Source: an uncultured bacterium | Lineage (GTDB): Bacteria; Actinomycetota; Coriobacteriia; Coriobacteriales; Coriobacteriaceae | Assembly (NCBI GenBank): GCA_905215815.1 | Contig: CAJMRN010000016.1 | Span: forward strand, 1 to 27,054 | Direction of reading: 5' to 3' | Length of the DNA: 27,054 bases | Part shown: piece by piece, positions 23,452-27,054 of the stretch | How positions within the stretch are numbered: the stretch's first letter is position 1 | Layout: the number at the start of each line of letters is the position of its first letter | Made by a program: the position numbers and the translations under genes | The notes under the pieces: generated by a model | The model's database searches: none | The model's input: the letters and a program-made list of their open reading frames with translations, nothing else | Told to the model about the DNA's origin: nothing

Positions 23452-24774
23452 ATGGCCTTCGAAAGCGTCAACTATCAGTGCCCCGCATGTGGCGGCCCCC
23501 TTCACTTTGCCAGCGCCGAGCAAAAGCTCGTCTGCGACTACTGCGATTCGCGTTTTGAAGTCGAAGAAGTCGAGGCCCTCTATCGCGAGCGCCAGGACAA
23601 GGCCGATGCCAAAGCCGATGCGGCAGCCGCGGCCCCCAAGCCTGCTGTCGACGATGCCGTGCAGGAGCTGGCTCAAAACGCCGGCTACATCTGCTCGTCG
23701 TGCGGTGCCGAGCTGGTCTCGGACGGCACCGTCGCCGTTACCACCTGCCCATACTGCGGCAACTCCGCCGTAGCACCCGGTCAGCTCTCGGGCGACTTCT
23801 CACCCGACCTGGTGATTCCGTTTAAGCTCGGACGCGATGACGTTATGGCCGCGCTCAAAGACCACTACAAGGGCAAGATCCTGCTGCCCAAGAGCTTTGT
23901 CACCGGCAACCATATCGACGAAGTCCAAGGTGTCTACGTGCCGTTTTGGCTCTACGGCGCCCGCGTTGACGGCGAAGTGTGCTTTGACGCGACCAACGAG
24001 ACCGTAACCGAGGAATCCGACCGCACCGTCACGACCACCGACCACTACGACGCCTACCGTAAGGGCAATATCTCGTTTGAGCGCGTGCCCGTCGACGGAT
24101 CGTCCAAGATGCCCGACGGCCATATGGACGCCATCGAGCCGTTTGACTACGACGCGCTGCGCCCGTTCTCGGTCGCGTATATGCCCGGCTACATCGCCAA
24201 CCGCTACGACGAGGATTGCGAGACCTGCAAGGCGCGTGCCGAGCGCCGCATGGAGGAGAGCACGATTTCGGCCCTGCGCGAGACCGTCGTCGACGAGTAC
24301 GACGACGCCACGGTCGAAAACAAGCAGCTCGACTACACCTGGGAAGAAAGCGATTATGCCCTGTTCCCCGTGTGGATGCTCTCTACCTCGTGGAACGGCA
24401 AGAGCTATCTGTTTGCCATGAACGGACAGACCGGTCGCATGGTCGGCGAACTCCCCTGCTCCAAGCCCAAGCTCGCCATCGCCTCGGTGCTGTTCTTTGT
24501 GATCGGGTTTGTCCTCTCCCAGATTCTCTTTATGGGAGAGAACGCCTTCGATCCGGACTACCTCGCCTTTGATGTCGAGGGCATCCTCATCAACATCGTC
24601 GCGCCGCTGATCATCGTAATCATCGCGGACGTGCTGCTGGTGGGCCAGCTCAAGACGGCCAACGAGGCCATCCACGCCGATTGTTACTGCGGCGAGCTCG
24701 ACCTGACCGAGAAGCACGACACCTTCAGCCACACCGAGACCACCGTTGTCATGAAGGACAACAAGGACGATTAG
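23452..24774 (+). CDS. Two-zinc-ribbon membrane protein
   Basis: The protein is 440 aa. Two TFIIB-type zinc ribbons lie at the N-terminus: cysteines 10, 13, 28 and 31, then 81, 84, 99 and 102, separated by an Ala/Lys-rich linker. A long soluble region with a PFWLYGARVDG motif (about 165-175) follows. Two hydrophobic segments (about 341-362 and 377-399) probably anchor the protein. The C-terminal tail is charged. It resembles the uncharacterised TFIIB-type zinc-ribbon proteins found beside SPFH genes. The ATG at 23452 has AAAGGA upstream. The function is unknown. Confidence 0.85.
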   Translation: MAFESVNYQCPACGGPLHFASAEQKLVCDYCDSRFEVEEVEALYRERQDKADAKADAAAAAPKPAVDDAVQELAQNAGYICSSCGAELVSDGTVAVTTCPYCGNSAVAPGQLSGDFSPDLVIPFKLGRDDVMAALKDHYKGKILLPKSFVTGNHIDEVQGVYVPFWLYGARVDGEVCFDATNETVTEESDRTVTTTDHYDAYRKGNISFERVPVDGSSKMPDGHMDAIEPFDYDALRPFSVAYMPGYIANRYDEDCETCKARAERRMEESTISALRETVVDEYDDATVENKQLDYTWEESDYALFPVWMLSTSWNGKSYLFAMNGQTGRMVGELPCSKPKLAIASVLFFVIGFVLSQILFMGENAFDPDYLAFDVEGILINIVAPLIIVIIADVLLVGQLKTANEAIHADCYCGELDLTEKHDTFSHTETTVVMKDNKDD

Positions 24775-24822
24775 CCATTCTGACCAATACCACCCGGCCT
24801 TTGACGAGAAAGGAAGATCACC

Positions 24823-26062
24823 ATGGGACTCTTGAAAGCTGGATTGGGTGCTGCCGGCGGCGTCATGGCCGACCAGTGGAAAGAATTTATCTATTGCGAA
24901 TCGATGCCCGCTGACGTCTTGGCCTGCAAGGGCAGCAAGCGCACCGGCGGCCGCAGCTCCAACACGCGCGGCGAGGACAACGTCATCTCCAACGGCTCCG
25001 TCATCGCCGTCAACGACGGCCAGGGCATGCTCGTGGTGCAAAACGGCAAGATCATCGAGGTCGCGCTGGAGCCTGGCGAGTTTGTCTTTGACACCGGCAG
25101 CGAGCCGAGCGTCTTTAGCGGCAACCTGGGCGACTCCATCAAGGAGACGTTCGCCAATATCGGCAGCCGCTTTACCTTTGGCGGCGACGCGGGCAAAGAC
25201 CAGCGTGTCTACTTCATCAACACCAAGGAGATCATCGGCAACAAGTACGGTACCGCCTCGCCTGTGCCCTTCCGCGTGGTCGATAACAATATCGGTCTGG
25301 ACGTCGACATTTCCGTTCGTTGCAACGGCGAGTATTCGTACCGCATCACCAACCCGCTGCTGTTCTACACCAATGTGTGCGGCAACGTGACCGATAGCTA
25401 CACGCGCGATAAGATCGACAGCCAGCTTAAGTCAGAGCTGCTCACCGCCCTGCAGCCCGCCTTTGCCAAGATCTCGGAGATGGGCATTCGCTACAGCGCC
25501 ATCCCCGGTCACACCACCGAGCTCGCCCGCGCGCTCAACGAGGTCCTCTCGGCCGACTGGCGCGACCTGCGCGGCGTCGAGATTGTGAGCTTTGGCGTAC
25601 TCCATCGCCGCCTCGCAAGAAGACGAGCAGATGATCAAGGACCTGCAGAAGGCCGCAGTCATGCGCGATCCCACCATGGCAGCTGCCAACATCGCCAGTG
25701 CCCAGAGCGACGCAATGCGCGCGGCAGCGGCCAACCCCAACGGCGCGATGGCAGGCTTTATGGGCATGGGCATGGCAGGCGGCATGGGCGGCATGAACGC
25801 CAGCCAGCTGTTCGCCGCCGGCCAGGCACAGCAGCAGGCCGCCCCGCAGCCGGCTCCGACACCCGCCCCCGCACCGGCTCCTGCCGCTGCCCCCACGGCC
25901 GGCACGTGGACCTGCACTTGCGGCGCCACCAACACCGGCAAGTTCTGTCCCGAGTGTGGCAGTCCCGCACCCGCCCCGGCACCGGCCAAGTGGTTCTGCC
26001 CCAACTGCGGCAGCGAAAACGGCGGCAAGTTCTGCAGCAACTGCGGAACGCCCAGGCCCTAG
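24823..26062 (+). pseudogene. SPFH/virion-core-like protein with C-terminal zinc ribbons, frameshifted
   Basis: The N-terminal frame (24823 to about 25597) encodes an SPFH/band-7 protein of the YdjL kind, starting MGLLKAGLGAAGGVMADQWK. The reading then continues one base out of phase from about 25598, as YSIAASQEDEQMIKDLQKAA, a Met/Gly/Ala/Pro-rich linker, and two zinc ribbons (CTCG...CPECG and CPNCG...CSNCG) ending at 26062. The expected join SFGV-YSIAASQ needs two more bases at 25596-25599, as if one GT of a GTGT had been lost. Without correction the protein would be a 440-aa hybrid with an Arg-rich tail ending at 26145. This may be a true mutation or a sequencing error. SPFH proteins form membrane-associated oligomers. 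Confidence 0.82.
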
Positions 26063-26141
26063 CCCCTCTATCTGGTAATTGGCGGGGGTCCGCCACCCCC
26101 GCATTTGCTTCTATGGGCTTTCACACAAGAAGGAGGACACC

Positions 26142-26984
26142 ATGAAGACAACGTTCAAAAAGTCCGTACTCGCATTTCTGACATGCGTCCTGGCGCTCGC
26201 CTTTGCCCTGACGGGCTGCAGCGGCGGCGGCAAAGACCCCAAGGCCAACTTCGTCGGCAGCTGGCAGTACTCGGGTGGAACCTTGGATGGCGAAGAGCTC
26301 ACCGATGAGTACATGGATATGCTCGAAGAGTGGGGCGTCAACTGCATCCTGATCCTCGATGAGGACGGCACGGGCACCCTCGACCTGTTCCTTGAGGTTG
26401 TCGACCTTAAGTGGGAGGCCAAGGACGCCACCACCGCAACCGTCACCGCCGAAGATGAATCGCACGATCTGAAGCTCAAGGACGACAAGCTCGTCCTGGA
26501 GGTGGACGGCGACAAGTTTATCTTCACCAAGTCCGACAAGGACCTGTCCGGTACGGTGAAGAAGGATCGCGAGGCGGCCGAGAAGGAAGATGAGATCGAT
26601 GAGGCCGTCGAAGACGACGATGTCCAGAGCATCGAAATCTCCCCCGCCGTCACCGTCGCCGATGACGATCTGTGCACCATCACCATCACCGAGAAGTTCA
26701 AGGACGACTGGGGCGACATCGGCTTTGTCGTCAACATCACCAACAAGAGCGACAAGGACCTGACCTTCTACGCTCCTTCCGGCAAGACCAACGTCAACGG
26801 CACCATGAAGGAACCCTGGTTCTCGGCTCACCTGATGCCCGGCACCAACGCCACCGAGGAATTCACGTTCTCGAACGGCGAGCTTGACAGCCTTGACGAC
26901 CTGGTCAATACGACCATCGGCATCGACGCCTACCTGACCGATTCCTACGAGGACGTCGCCTCTTACAGCGCAACCATCGCGTAA
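26142..26984 (+). CDS. Putative lipoprotein, last gene of the zinc-ribbon operon
   Basis: The protein is 280 aa. The signal peptide ends in the lipobox LTGC with the lipidated Cys26. Residues about 33-135 have a WQYSGG start and alternating beta-strands typical of small lipocalin- or DUF5640-like lipoproteins. An acidic linker (about 145-165) follows. A C-terminal beta-sandwich (about 170-280) contains NITNKSDKDLTFYAPSGKT, like domains that measure or bind at the cell surface. The ATG at 26142 has a near-perfect AAGGAGG. It lies 79 bp after the SPFH gene; the function is unknown. Confidence 0.85.
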   Translation: MKTTFKKSVLAFLTCVLALAFALTGCSGGGKDPKANFVGSWQYSGGTLDGEELTDEYMDMLEEWGVNCILILDEDGTGTLDLFLEVVDLKWEAKDATTATVTAEDESHDLKLKDDKLVLEVDGDKFIFTKSDKDLSGTVKKDREAAEKEDEIDEAVEDDDVQSIEISPAVTVADDDLCTITITEKFKDDWGDIGFVVNITNKSDKDLTFYAPSGKTNVNGTMKEPWFSAHLMPGTNATEEFTFSNGELDSLDDLVNTTIGIDAYLTDSYEDVASYSATIA

Positions 26985-27001
26985 CGGCAGACACCGATAG
27001 C

Positions 27002-27025
27002 CGCGGATTGGCGGACACATCCGCG
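27002..27025 (+). other. Small hairpin after the lipoprotein gene
   Basis: CGCGGAT (27002-27008) pairs with ATCCGCG (27019-27025) around 10 nt. There is no T-run, so it is a weak candidate terminator only. Confidence 0.35.
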
Positions 27026-27045
27026 CACATGTCAGGCGGGACCGC

Positions 27046-27050
27046 AGGAG
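27046..27050 (+). promoter_or_regulatory. Possible ribosome site of the next gene
   Basis: AGGAG stands 4 nt before the window end, as expected if another plus-strand gene starts just beyond it. Confidence 0.35.
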
Positions 27051-27054
27051 ATAA

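Noticed and set aside
23800..25041. A 413-codon minus-strand frame opposite the zinc-ribbon genes
   Set aside because: It spans the end of one real gene, the gap and the start of another, and its composition is that of an antisense frame.
26063..26145. Extension of the SPFH protein to 26145 in its first frame
   Set aside because: The sequence after 25597 in that frame is Arg/Gly/His-rich with no domain, while the shifted frame encodes the conserved SPFH tail and two zinc ribbons.

Overview
The window is GC-rich chromosomal DNA with Bacillus-like Shine-Dalgarno sites (AGGAG/GGAGG before nearly every start). A 12-helix membrane protein ending in a LuxR HTH, PTS genes, many glycosidases and a lipoprotein-rich surface repertoire suggest a gut actinobacterium of the Coriobacteriia, most likely Collinsella. 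That assignment is recognition from gene style, not a database match. I see no rRNA, tRNA, CRISPR array, transposase or prophage gene.

Layout. 1-3300 (minus): a lipoprotein gene, a stand-alone PTS EIIA of the glucose type with its own near-consensus promoter and terminator, and a GH1 6-phospho-beta-glucosidase. 3294-7987: an AraC regulator divergent from a large GH106-like glycosidase, followed by an RpiR/SIS regulator. 8283-8966 (minus): pyrE. 9086-10630 (minus): the membrane LuxR protein. 10844-14864 (minus): a sugar operon in the order MFS transporter, DUF5060/DUF4038/DUF5605-type glycosidase, ROK sugar kinase, terminator; it is divergent from a TetR regulator (15172-15813) across two strong palindromes. 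15917-18868 (minus): a GH140-like (DUF4038) glycosidase and a PTS EIIBC; the EIIBC is divergent from an alpha/beta-hydrolase esterase (19359-20696) across a palindrome-rich 490-bp region. 20963-22474: a DUF1593 nucleoside-hydrolase-like protein. 22690-26984: a four-gene operon of zinc-ribbon proteins (DUF4428, a two-ribbon membrane protein, an SPFH protein with C-terminal ribbons that is frameshifted here) and a lipoprotein.

How the genes fit together. Most of the window is for uptake and breakdown of plant-type glycosides. The PTS EIIBC lacks an EIIA domain and the EIIA is free-standing, so they could work together and feed phospho-beta-glucosides to the GH1 enzyme. The MFS/glycosidase/ROK operon is a non-PTS route in which sugar is cleaved inside the cell and then phosphorylated. 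Two apiosidase-fold proteins, a rhamnosidase-like protein and an esterase suggest decorated plant glycans or flavonoid glycosides as substrates (inference).

The most unusual content is non-coding. A two-copy structured element sits 3-4 nt after the stop codons of the lipoprotein gene and pyrE, with a conserved architecture and compensatory changes that point to a minus-strand RNA. Two families of small hairpins (three copies each) share a 13-nt loop plan, and a 127-bp nested inverted repeat has 28-bp perfect arms.
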